Assembly (NCBI RefSeq): GCF_001044395.1
Contig: NZ_JANU01000053.1
Span: 1 to 36,131 of the forward strand
Direction of reading: 5' to 3'
Origin: Caenimonas sp. SL110
GTDB taxonomy: Bacteria; Pseudomonadota; Gammaproteobacteria; Burkholderiales; Burkholderiaceae_C
DNA length: 36,131 bases
Shown here: piece by piece, positions 22,762 to 30,238 of the stretch
Position numbering within the stretch: the first letter of the stretch is position 1
Layout of the letters: every line of letters begins with the position of its first letter
Translations under genes and position numbers: made by a program
The notes under the pieces: model-generated
Database searches by the model: none
Seen by the model: only the letters and a program-made list of their open reading frames with translations
Told to the model about the DNA's origin: nothing

Positions 22762-25700
22762 TCCCCCGGGTCCGGGCTCTTGCCCTCGGGCCTGCTGCGC
22801 CCGACCACCCTGCTGGCGACCTCACGAACTTTGCGGTGCAACTCCTGCGCCTGGGCCATCGTCTTCAGAGTCCCGACCGGGAGCGTGTCGATCGCTGCAA
22901 AAAGTTCGAGTTCACCAATGCGGCCGCGCCTGAACCAATCGTCGATCAAGGCGGGCGTCAGCAGGAGGTCTCGTGGATTCGAGATCAGCACGCCCTCGGG
23001 CGTCATACGCCCTTCAACCGTACCCTCGAGTGCGCGCGTGGCGGCCACGCCCAGCATCTGGACAATTCTTTGGGTATCCGGGTCGCCAGCGGACATCGTG
23101 CCGATGTTGTAGAGCAACGAGGACAGCCGAGGCTTGGGCATTGCGCTGGCAACCAGCTCGATGTGTTCAGCCAGGCCCATCCAATGGCGCTCGCTGCCCA
23201 GGTTCACACCGGCGATGGAAACCTCGTTGGCAATCGCGGCCAGGGCATCAGTCAGCGAGACCAACCCATGTTGCAGGTGCCTCTCGACGCCCAAGGGCTT
23301 TGAGAGGAAATTGAATGCAGTCTGCACCGTCTTTGCGATCCGCTGAAAGTCGCTCGACTCCATCCGCCTGATTTCCTTGTCGTCCAGCGGCGGACCAGGT
23401 ATCACTTGCGCCGCCGCAAGTGCCGCCACCGCGTCAATGCGATCCGCCACGATGCTTTGGAGCACCTTGGCCCTGAAACGGGGAAGCGCGTCGGTATTGA
23501 GCAGCTTGCTGATTTCGGTACGAATTGGCTCAAACAGCTCAATCAGTTCACGCGCATCAAGAACACCCCCCGCACGCAGGGCCTCTTCGATGGGCAGGCG
23601 AAGCGCTGACGCGACGTTCGCCTGCAGGGGGGCGCCCTGCTCGATGAAATCGCGCATCAGTTCCCGGGCCTTGTCCATGGTCGGGGCGTGCATGAACCCG
23701 TTCAACGCAGTGATGATCGTGAAGTTCTCTTCGTTGTGTTCGCTGGATAGATGCGCAAGAAAGTCCGCAACCAGTTTCGGGTTTGCGCCCGGCCGTGTGA
23801 TCTCATCCGCATGCGAGGGGATCGCGTATCCCCGGCCATGCCAGAACTCCATCGGGCTGGCCTGGGCGATCTCACCTTTTGAATTGAATGCCACGCTGTA
23901 CGACACCATCAGTGGCTGGCGATTGCTCACAGGCACGACGAGCGAGTTGCGCTTGGCGCTTGCGCCATCACCGTCACGCCTGGGTTCGATGACGCTTGCA
24001 TTTTCGCAATCCCTGATCGTCAGGCGGCATGTGACCACAGCGCCGCCTTTGCCATCGCTCGTGAGTTCATAGCCGACCGAACGCCTGCCTGTCAGGAATA
24101 CGGGCCTGCCGTTGACCCGCACCGGGGTATTGGCAGAGCGAAGCACGGCATTGAGCGGGTCCAGGCCACGCATGCCCATGAAGCTGACGATGGCGTCCTG
24201 CAATTGCGGGTTGCCTGCGCAAAGACGCGCCATCCGTGCGTGACCGGCTGCCAGCGCAGCTTGCCTGCCCTCCGGTTTCGCGAGTTCGCGGTCGTCAAAC
24301 AGTCGCTGCGGCCCATACTTACCCGCGTCCAGCTCGTCGTCACGTTCGATCAGATAGTCGAAAGTATCCGGCTCAATCCCGGCCGGGACCCCGACGGCGG
24401 CAGCCGCAAGCTTCTGGACTTCGGCCGCCAGAAGGGACTGTGCGTCGCGGGACGCCAGACCAAACTTCACGGTGATGTTCTCGTTGGCATCGACGTCGAT
24501 GCCATAAGACAGAAAGCCCTCGCGCACCTCCACCGGCAGCTCGCTGGCACGAAGACGTGGACGCGGCGGCGGGTCAGGATCCAGCACGGCGCGAACCGTG
24601 CCGAGCACCCCCCGCAAGTCAGCCAGTTCCCCCGGCAACCCGGGGGTCTCCTTGACGCTGGCGGACAGTTCGATCTCGTACAGGGTGGCGAGCAACTGCC
24701 CGAACGCTCCACCCTGAAGGACTGCGGTCAGCCTGCTTCTCGCCTCCGGATCGAGCTTGCGTATCTGCTTGACCAATTCACCGTTGAAATCCGTCCCGAA
24801 GTAGAGCCGGCTCTCCCTGCGCTGCGTGATGGCGATCCTGATCTGATGCACTGCCGAGGTGAGCGCCGCAGGCCCGTTGATAGTGGCGAGCGCATCGATC
24901 ACCTTCTTCGAGCTGGCCATGTGGCCCGCTTGACCCGCCTTCTTTCGTGCCGCTCGCACCGCCTCGATTCCGAATGGCAGCGCCCCCTTCGCTACTGTGG
25001 TGGGATGCTCCAGTACCTCGAGTGCGGCGGAAAGCGCTTTGAGATCCTTGTCATCGAGCGTGCGCAACGCATGCTCCAGCTGCTGAATGCGTTCCATGCG
25101 CGCAAAGCCGGTCAGTTCACCGCCGCGCACGAAAACCAGGACTGGCAGCGACCGCAAGCTGCCGATCAGTTCGGCATCGAGCGTGAGGTGAAGCGAGCGC
25201 AGCAGCTTGAATTCTTCGGCAAGGCCGGTAATGCCTGCGATGAAGCCGCCCACGTCCTCGATCGTCGCTTTCGCCTGATCGAAGGGCCAGCGCTGGATAT
25301 CTCCCATGTGTCGCGTGAACTGCCGCAGCGCGGTCTTCTGGCGCACTTCGAGGCAGGCCTGCGAAAGTGTCACAACTTCGTGTCTTAGGGTGGCGCCGGC
25401 AAACGATTGGCTGGGTGCGGTTGCCAGTTCCACCAGGTCCCGTGCGGGCAAGGTCATCAGAAATCGCTGCAGGTCCTGCGGGGGAACACTCTTTTGCAAG
25501 ACGTAAGTAAGTGCGTCCAGGATGATTTCAACGGAGATGCGCCCGATGTCACCGCCGGGGCCTGGTCGCACGTTTGCGCTTGCCTGCGCTTTCGCGGCCG
25601 CGTAAGCCAGACTCATCTTCTGCTTGCCGTCATCGCCCACTTCGCCGGAACAGCTGATTGCTTCACAAAGGTGATCCTGCAAGACCGGGGAGAGCGCGGG

Positions 25701-26447
25701 GTTGATGCTGGCCAGAAAGTAGTCGGCAATCCGGCCCATGAGTTGTGTGAGGAATGCATCACGCGAATCGCCAAGAGCCGCGAGCGCGCCATGGATACCC
25801 TCGCGCTCTCGTACCGACATGTTCGACAGCAGTGAATCGGCAGTCTCGAGCATCTCGCGATCCTGCTGCGCTGGAGTTGCGGCTATCGATGAGCGGATGG
25901 AAGCGACCTGCGCATTGGCATGGCTTACACCCTGTCGCAGGCTCACCAGCAACTGACTCAGGCGGACATGCGCGCTCACAACCTCGCTGCGCTTGAGTGT
26001 GAATTTCGCCTTCAACCGGGCAGCGGCGCCCGGGCGCTTGTCATCCGTCGGCTGGTTGATCGGCATGCGGAACAGCAGCTCCGCGGATGTGGAGGTTCGG
26101 GTCAGGCGGGAAGTCGCGATCTCCAGGTCCAGGAAGTCATCGGGTGACAGTTCCCAGTCGCGCAGCGGCGCCCGGACGTGGCCGCCGCGCGGTGGCGGCT
26201 CCGACAGATGGCCTCCCTGGCCCTCGTGTTGCGCATCACTACCTCCACTCGAACGGCGCCTGCCGGGGGGCTGGCTACCGGAAAGCCCGATACTCAACTG
26301 CGGGGCGACCTCGGCTGCGCCGCTACCGGAAGCTGATGATCGTTGGGGGAGCGAAGCCACATCGGCGAGGCGGGAGGCCGAATCGAAGCGCAGCGGGGGC
26401 GCCGGCCTTTTTTCACTGGCGAGGCTGGTCTTGCGAGAGGCGTCCAT
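22755..26447 (-). CDS. large protein with a eukaryotic-like RGS domain; candidate secreted effector
   Basis: The product has 1230 residues and most of it matches nothing I recognise. Residues 1-100 are Ser/Pro/Gly/Arg-rich and look disordered. About 100-650 are mostly helical, and about 655-885 are richer in beta-strand (RVNGRPVFLTGRRSVGYEL). Residues 889-1000 read like an RGS fold: FLAHLSSEHNEENFTI, ARELMRDFIEQGAPLQANV, LFEPIRTEISKLLNTDALP then RF. Aligned by eye to RGS4, the G-alpha contacts E83, E87, N88, N128, L159, D163 and R167 correspond to E903, E907, N908, N944, L982, D986 and R990, all identical. No signal peptide or membrane helix is seen. ATG 26447 has AAGGA 6 nt upstream. It is unrelated to the flanking catabolic genes. 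I am sure it is a gene, fairly sure of RGS similarity and unsure of secretion. Confidence 0.72.
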   Translation of the reverse strand: MDASRKTSLASEKRPAPPLRFDSASRLADVASLPQRSSASGSGAAEVAPQLSIGLSGSQPPGRRRSSGGSDAQHEGQGGHLSEPPPRGGHVRAPLRDWELSPDDFLDLEIATSRLTRTSTSAELLFRMPINQPTDDKRPGAAARLKAKFTLKRSEVVSAHVRLSQLLVSLRQGVSHANAQVASIRSSIAATPAQQDREMLETADSLLSNMSVREREGIHGALAALGDSRDAFLTQLMGRIADYFLASINPALSPVLQDHLCEAISCSGEVGDDGKQKMSLAYAAAKAQASANVRPGPGGDIGRISVEIILDALTYVLQKSVPPQDLQRFLMTLPARDLVELATAPSQSFAGATLRHEVVTLSQACLEVRQKTALRQFTRHMGDIQRWPFDQAKATIEDVGGFIAGITGLAEEFKLLRSLHLTLDAELIGSLRSLPVLVFVRGGELTGFARMERIQQLEHALRTLDDKDLKALSAALEVLEHPTTVAKGALPFGIEAVRAARKKAGQAGHMASSKKVIDALATINGPAALTSAVHQIRIAITQRRESRLYFGTDFNGELVKQIRKLDPEARSRLTAVLQGGAFGQLLATLYEIELSASVKETPGLPGELADLRGVLGTVRAVLDPDPPPRPRLRASELPVEVREGFLSYGIDVDANENITVKFGLASRDAQSLLAAEVQKLAAAAVGVPAGIEPDTFDYLIERDDELDAGKYGPQRLFDDRELAKPEGRQAALAAGHARMARLCAGNPQLQDAIVSFMGMRGLDPLNAVLRSANTPVRVNGRPVFLTGRRSVGYELTSDGKGGAVVTCRLTIRDCENASVIEPRRDGDGASAKRNSLVVPVSNRQPLMVSYSVAFNSKGEIAQASPMEFWHGRGYAIPSHADEITRPGANPKLVADFLAHLSSEHNEENFTIITALNGFMHAPTMDKARELMRDFIEQGAPLQANVASALRLPIEEALRAGGVLDARELIELFEPIRTEISKLLNTDALPRFRAKVLQSIVADRIDAVAALAAAQVIPGPPLDDKEIRRMESSDFQRIAKTVQTAFNFLSKPLGVERHLQHGLVSLTDALAAIANEVSIAGVNLGSERHWMGLAEHIELVASAMPKPRLSSLLYNIGTMSAGDPDTQRIVQMLGVAATRALEGTVEGRMTPEGVLISNPRDLLLTPALIDDWFRRGRIGELELFAAIDTLPVGTLKTMAQAQELHRKVREVASRVVGRSRPEGKSPDPGDY

Positions 26448-26510
26448 CACTAATCCTTGACTGGTTCAGCAATGAGTGACCAGCTGAGGACTTTAGTTCC
26501 AACCCCTCGG

Positions 26511-27293
26511 CTACTGTCCGGTGAACACCGCGCCGCGCCGTGCCAGCAGGGCATCAATCCCCTCGGCCGCATCGCGCGTTGCGGCGACCCTCGCGATCGC
26601 CAGCGCCTCTTCTTCGAGCTGCGACTGCAACTGCGCCGACCCTGCACGCAGGAACAGGCGCTTGATCTCTCCGTAGGCACGGGTCGGACCGGCGGCCAGC
26701 TTGCGCGCGAGCCCTGCCGCTTCATCGGCCAGCCGGTCACCCGGCACGACAAGGTCCACGATGCCCGCAGCCAGTGCCGCTTCACTGTCCAGCACTTCGG
26801 CCAGCAGCACAAAGCGTCGCGCGCGCGCCATGCCCATGCGCGATGTGAGCGTGGCGCTCGTGCCCGAGTCACAGCTCAAACCGATGCGCGCAAATGCCGA
26901 GCCGAACTTGCTGCCCTGCGCAGCGACGACCACATCACAACCCGCTACAAGCGAGAGCGAGCCACCCATCACTGCCCCGTGGACCTGCGCGACGAGCGGC
27001 ACGGGCAAGGCCCACAGGCGCTGCAGCGCCATGTGCAGATCGGCGGTCCACTCATGGACCAGCGCGGGCAGGCCGCCTTCGGGCGCATGGAACGCCTTCA
27101 GGTCACCGCCGAAACTGAAGTTGGGTCCCTCGGCCCTGAGCAACACGCAGCGCAAGCCCTCGCATTGCCAGAGCCATTGCACCTGCGCCTTGAGCTCGTC
27201 GATGAGTGCACGGTCCAGCGGATTGCCGCGATCGGCCTGCGTGAACGTGAGGGTTGCAAGACCGCCCTCGAAGCTGGTGGATAGAGACGCCAT
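26511..27293 (-). CDS. enoyl-CoA hydratase/isomerase family protein, PaaG/isomerase-like active site
   Basis: This 260-residue crotonase has the oxyanion-hole motifs NFSFGGDLKAF and HGAVMGGSLSLVAGCD but lacks both hydratase glutamates: the first position is Ser (GGSLSL) and the second lies in FGSAFARIGLSCDSG without Glu. An Asp in LSCDSGTSATL matches the catalytic Asp of PaaG and of some enoyl-CoA isomerases. Double-bond migration or a PaaG-like isomerisation is therefore more likely than hydration. It follows the acyl-CoA dehydrogenase gene closely (11 bp from its stop to ATG 27293; a TTG at 27308 would overlap it). It is the last gene before the RGS-like gene. Confidence 0.92.
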   Translation of the reverse strand: MASLSTSFEGGLATLTFTQADRGNPLDRALIDELKAQVQWLWQCEGLRCVLLRAEGPNFSFGGDLKAFHAPEGGLPALVHEWTADLHMALQRLWALPVPLVAQVHGAVMGGSLSLVAGCDVVVAAQGSKFGSAFARIGLSCDSGTSATLTSRMGMARARRFVLLAEVLDSEAALAAGIVDLVVPGDRLADEAAGLARKLAAGPTRAYGEIKRLFLRAGSAQLQSQLEEEALAIARVAATRDAAEGIDALLARRGAVFTGQ

Positions 27294-27304
27294 GCTTGCC
27301 GCTA

Positions 27305-28456
27305 TCAATACTGCACGGCGGTGCGGCCTATGCGTTCGCGCGCGATCACCAGCTTCATCACGGCCGCCGTTCCATCACCGATCTCCAGGCCCATCACATC
27401 GCGCATGCGTTGCTGGTGCGGGGAATCTTTCGACCACCCATAGTGGCCAAACGTCAGCAGGCATTGGTGGATCACATCGAACGCGTGGCGCGGGCCCATC
27501 CACTTGCACATGGCCGCTTCCGCTGTGTGCTTGACGCCCGCATCGCGCAGCGACAGGGTGTGAAAGCAAAGCTGGCGGACGGCGGCGATGATCGACTCGC
27601 CCTCCGACAAGGGGAAGGTCACGCCCTGGAACTGGCCAATGGGCCTGCCAAAGGCTTCGCGTTCTTTCGAATACGCCCACGCCTCGTCGAGCGACGCCTG
27701 TGCTGCGCCGCAGCATTGCAGGCCGATCAGCGCGCGGCTGTAGTCGAAGCCCTGCATGCCGATGGCAAAACCCTTGCCGATCTCGCCCAGCACGTTCTCT
27801 GCCGGGATGCGCACATCGTCGAAGAACACCGAACCGCGGCCTGCCGCGAGGCCGCCCACATCGTCGAAACAGGTGGTCGAAATACCGGGCACATCGGCCG
27901 GGACGAAGAACGCAGAAACGCCTTTGGCGCCTTCGTCAGGCGCACCGGTGCGGGCGAACACCAGGAAGGCGTCGGCCCTGTCCGCAAATGAAATGGAGGT
28001 CTTCTCGCCGTTGATGACCCAGCCGCCCCCTTCGGCGGGCCGCGCCTTGACCTGCAGGTTGCTCGCATCCGATCCGCCCCTGGGTTCGGTCAGGCAGATC
28101 GAAATCACCGCCTCGCCTCGCGTCATGCGCGGCAGCCACTGGCCTGCGATCGACTCGTGCGCATGCCGCTGAAGGATCGCTCCGTTGAGTGATGCACCGA
28201 GCATGAACGAGCCCATGTTGAAGTCGCCATAGGCGATCTCTTCAAACATGACCCCCGTAGTTACCCCATCAAGCCCCATGCCCCCCGCGCTCTCGGGCAG
28301 GTCCATGCCCAGCAGGCCGAGCGCGCCCATCTCGCGCAGCAAGGGCCGGTCGAGCACGGCCTCTTGTTCCCTCTTCTGGTAATCGGGCAGCAGGCGCTTG
28401 CGCGCGAACTGGCGAGCACTCTCCTGGAGCGCCTTCTGGTCGTCGGTCAAAAGCAT
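27305..28456 (-). CDS. acyl-CoA dehydrogenase family protein with Asp at the catalytic-base position
   Basis: This 383-residue flavoenzyme has the usual domains: MLLTDDQKALQESARQFARKRL at the N-terminus, ISICLTEPRGGSDASNLQVKA and WVINGEKTSISFADRADAF in the beta-domain, and REAFGRPIGQFQGVTFPLSEGES C-terminally. The usual YEGT motif reads IGDGT, so D361 replaces the catalytic Glu, and no Glu sits at the alternative helix-G position (GFDYSRALI). Substituted bases are known in ring-acid dehydrogenases, so an alicyclic acyl-CoA (AliB-like) substrate is possible. It is divergent from the dienoyl-CoA reductase/transporter operon and downstream of the second copy of the conserved 29-bp block. Confidence 0.92.
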   Translation of the reverse strand: MLLTDDQKALQESARQFARKRLLPDYQKREQEAVLDRPLLREMGALGLLGMDLPESAGGMGLDGVTTGVMFEEIAYGDFNMGSFMLGASLNGAILQRHAHESIAGQWLPRMTRGEAVISICLTEPRGGSDASNLQVKARPAEGGGWVINGEKTSISFADRADAFLVFARTGAPDEGAKGVSAFFVPADVPGISTTCFDDVGGLAAGRGSVFFDDVRIPAENVLGEIGKGFAIGMQGFDYSRALIGLQCCGAAQASLDEAWAYSKEREAFGRPIGQFQGVTFPLSEGESIIAAVRQLCFHTLSLRDAGVKHTAEAAMCKWMGPRHAFDVIHQCLLTFGHYGWSKDSPHQQRMRDVMGLEIGDGTAAVMKLVIARERIGRTAVQY

Positions 28457-28488
28457 GGGTGCATTGAAACGCCGGGGCCGGCGCAGAT

Positions 28489-28517
28489 CAATCGAATTCT
28501 TTTTCGGTGGGTTGAGC
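28489..28517. promoter_or_regulatory. 29-bp conserved block in divergent promoter region (copy 2)
   Basis: It opens CAATCGAATT, has TTTT at offsets 12-15, and ends TTGAGC, matching 22 of 29 bases of 21646-21674 without gaps. It is 33 nt from ATG 28456 of the acyl-CoA dehydrogenase. Further right, ATTTACTCAAT (28537-28547) is the reverse complement of ATTGAGTAAAT, one base from ATTGAGCAAAT at 21668-21678. Together they suggest a common regulator. Confidence 0.55.
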
Positions 28518-28598
28518 GGAATTGGACCCATCGAAAATTTACTCAATTGCGCCGCGCACCGGCGCGAATCATCATCGGCCCCAAACGGAGACAACCGA

Positions 28599-29420
28599 AT
28601 GAAGATCGCAGACGTGCTGGCACGAGACCTGTTCCGGGGCAAGACCGCCTTCATCACCGGCGGCGGCAGCGGCATCAACCTGGGCATTGCGCGCAACTTT
28701 GCGGCCCTCGGTGCCAACATCACCATCTGCAGCCGCGACCTGGGCAAGCTCGATCGTGCAGCAGTCGAATTACGCGCGCTCGGCGCACAGGTGCTGACGG
28801 TCAGCGCCGATGTTCGTGACGCGAAGGCAGTTGCTGCCGCACTGGAGACCAGCCAGGCGCAATTCGGTCCCGCCGATGTGGTGATCTCGGGGGCGGCAGG
28901 CAACTTCATCTGCGAAGCCGAAAAGCTCTCGCCCAACGGTTTCAAGACCGTGATCGATATCGACCTGCTCGGCTCGTTCAACGTGTCGCGCTGCGCGCTC
29001 GACCAGCTCAAGGCCACACGCGGCTCGCTGATCTTCATCTCTGCGGGCCTGGCCTGGTTGCCCTACTCGCACCAGACCCACGCCGCCGCAGCCAAGGCCG
29101 GCATCGACGCCCTGATGAAGAACCTGGCGCTCGAATGGGGGCGCTATGGCATCCGCGCCAACAGCATCGCGCCGGGCTATATCGGCGAGACCGAAGGCAC
29201 GGACCGACTCGCACAGGGCCCGGTGCTCGACGCGGTGCTCCAAACCACGCCGCTGGCGCGCCTGGGCACCACCGACGACATCGGCCACGCGGCTGTGTTC
29301 CTGGCGTCACCGATTGCGACCTTCATCACCGGCTCCGTGGTCGTGGTCGATGGTGGCCACTACCTCGAAGGCCCTGCGTTGCTGAACGCGGCGCAACGCA
29401 AACTGTCGGCGCAGGCATGA
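28599..29420 (+). CDS. SDR family 2,4-dienoyl-CoA reductase (DECR type)
   Basis: This 273-residue SDR resembles mitochondrial/peroxisomal DECR, which uses NADPH to reduce 2,4-dienoyl-CoA to 3-enoyl-CoA. It has an NADP-binding ITGGGSGINLGIARNFAALGANITICSRD with the basic residue after strand 2. The hallmark GAAGNFICEAEKLSPNGFKTVIDIDLLGSFN is of the DECR group. The active-site segment HAAAAKAGIDALMKNLALEWGRYGIRAN has the Lys in place but no classical Tyr four residues before it, as expected for DECR. The C-terminus is TGSVVVVDGGHYLEG. ACGGAG precedes ATG 28599. Its last codons overlap the ABC ATPase start (ATGA), so it is coupled to the transporter operon. Confidence 0.92.
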   Translation: MKIADVLARDLFRGKTAFITGGGSGINLGIARNFAALGANITICSRDLGKLDRAAVELRALGAQVLTVSADVRDAKAVAAALETSQAQFGPADVVISGAAGNFICEAEKLSPNGFKTVIDIDLLGSFNVSRCALDQLKATRGSLIFISAGLAWLPYSHQTHAAAAKAGIDALMKNLALEWGRYGIRANSIAPGYIGETEGTDRLAQGPVLDAVLQTTPLARLGTTDDIGHAAVFLASPIATFITGSVVVVDGGHYLEGPALLNAAQRKLSAQA

Positions 29421-30238
29421 ACCCACTGGCCGCTGCTGCGGGCCTGGCCCTGGATCTCGCGGTGCAGGACATCGCGGTATCGTTCGGCGGCATCCATGCG
29501 CTGCGCGGTGTTTCGATGACGGCACCGGCCGGAAAGATCACGGCGGTGATCGGCCCCAACGGCGCTGGCAAGACGAGTCTCTTCAACACGATATCCGGCT
29601 TCTACAAGCCCGATAGCGGTCGCGTGTTCCTGGGCGGGCAGGACATCACCGCCACGCCGGTACACGCCCGGGCAGGCATGGGCCTGGCACGCACCTTCCA
29701 GAATGTCGCGCTGTTTCGCGGCCTGTCGGTGCTGGAGAACATCAAGCTGGGCGGCCATCACCTGATGCGCTCGACGCCATTGGCCGCGATGTTCGGCTTG
29801 CGCGGTGCGCGCAGCGAAGAGCTCAGCTTGCGGGCCGAAGTGGAAGACCGGGTGATCGACTTCCTGGAACTGGACAACGTGAGGCACAAGCCGGTCGAGG
29901 CGTTGTCGTACGGTTTGCAAAAGCGCGTGGAACTCGCGCGCGGACTTGCCATGCGCCCTTCTGTGCTGCTGCTTGACGAACCGGTCGCCGGCATGAACCG
30001 CGAAGAGACCGAGGACATGGCGCGCTTCATCCTCGATGTGCAGGAAGAATGGGGCGTGACGGTGGTGCTGGTGGAACATGACATGGGCATGGTGATGGAC
30101 ATCTCGCATCACGTGGCCGTGCTGAACTTCGGCGCGCTGATTGCACAGGGCACGCCCGCGCAAGTGGCGCGCGATCCTGAAGTTGTGAAGGCCTATCTGG
30201 GCAGTGAAGCCACAAAGCCGCAAGAGGTTGCCGCATGA
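29417..30238 (+). CDS. livG: branched-chain amino acid-type ABC transporter ATP-binding protein (LivG)
   Basis: This 273-residue ATPase energises a HAAT-family importer. Walker A is GPNGAGKTS at 46-54, the Q-loop region reads LARTFQNVALF, the signature is an atypical LSYGLQKRVELARG instead of LSGGQ, and Walker B is VLLLDEPVAGMN, then EHDMGMVMD with the switch His. The LivG-type C-terminal extension (GTPAQVARDPEVVKAYLG) is present. Its ATG overlaps the stop of the DECR gene and its stop overlaps the permease start, both by ATGA. The transported solute is not branched-chain amino acids by necessity; linkage to the acyl-CoA synthetase suggests a carboxylic acid. Confidence 0.94.
   Translation: MNPLAAAAGLALDLAVQDIAVSFGGIHALRGVSMTAPAGKITAVIGPNGAGKTSLFNTISGFYKPDSGRVFLGGQDITATPVHARAGMGLARTFQNVALFRGLSVLENIKLGGHHLMRSTPLAAMFGLRGARSEELSLRAEVEDRVIDFLELDNVRHKPVEALSYGLQKRVELARGLAMRPSVLLLDEPVAGMNREETEDMARFILDVQEEWGVTVVLVEHDMGMVMDISHHVAVLNFGALIAQGTPAQVARDPEVVKAYLGSEATKPQEVAA

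Noticed and set aside
26448..26510. PIP/hrpII box (TTCG-N16-TTCG) upstream of the RGS-protein gene
   Set aside because: No paired TTCG half-sites with the right spacing were found there.
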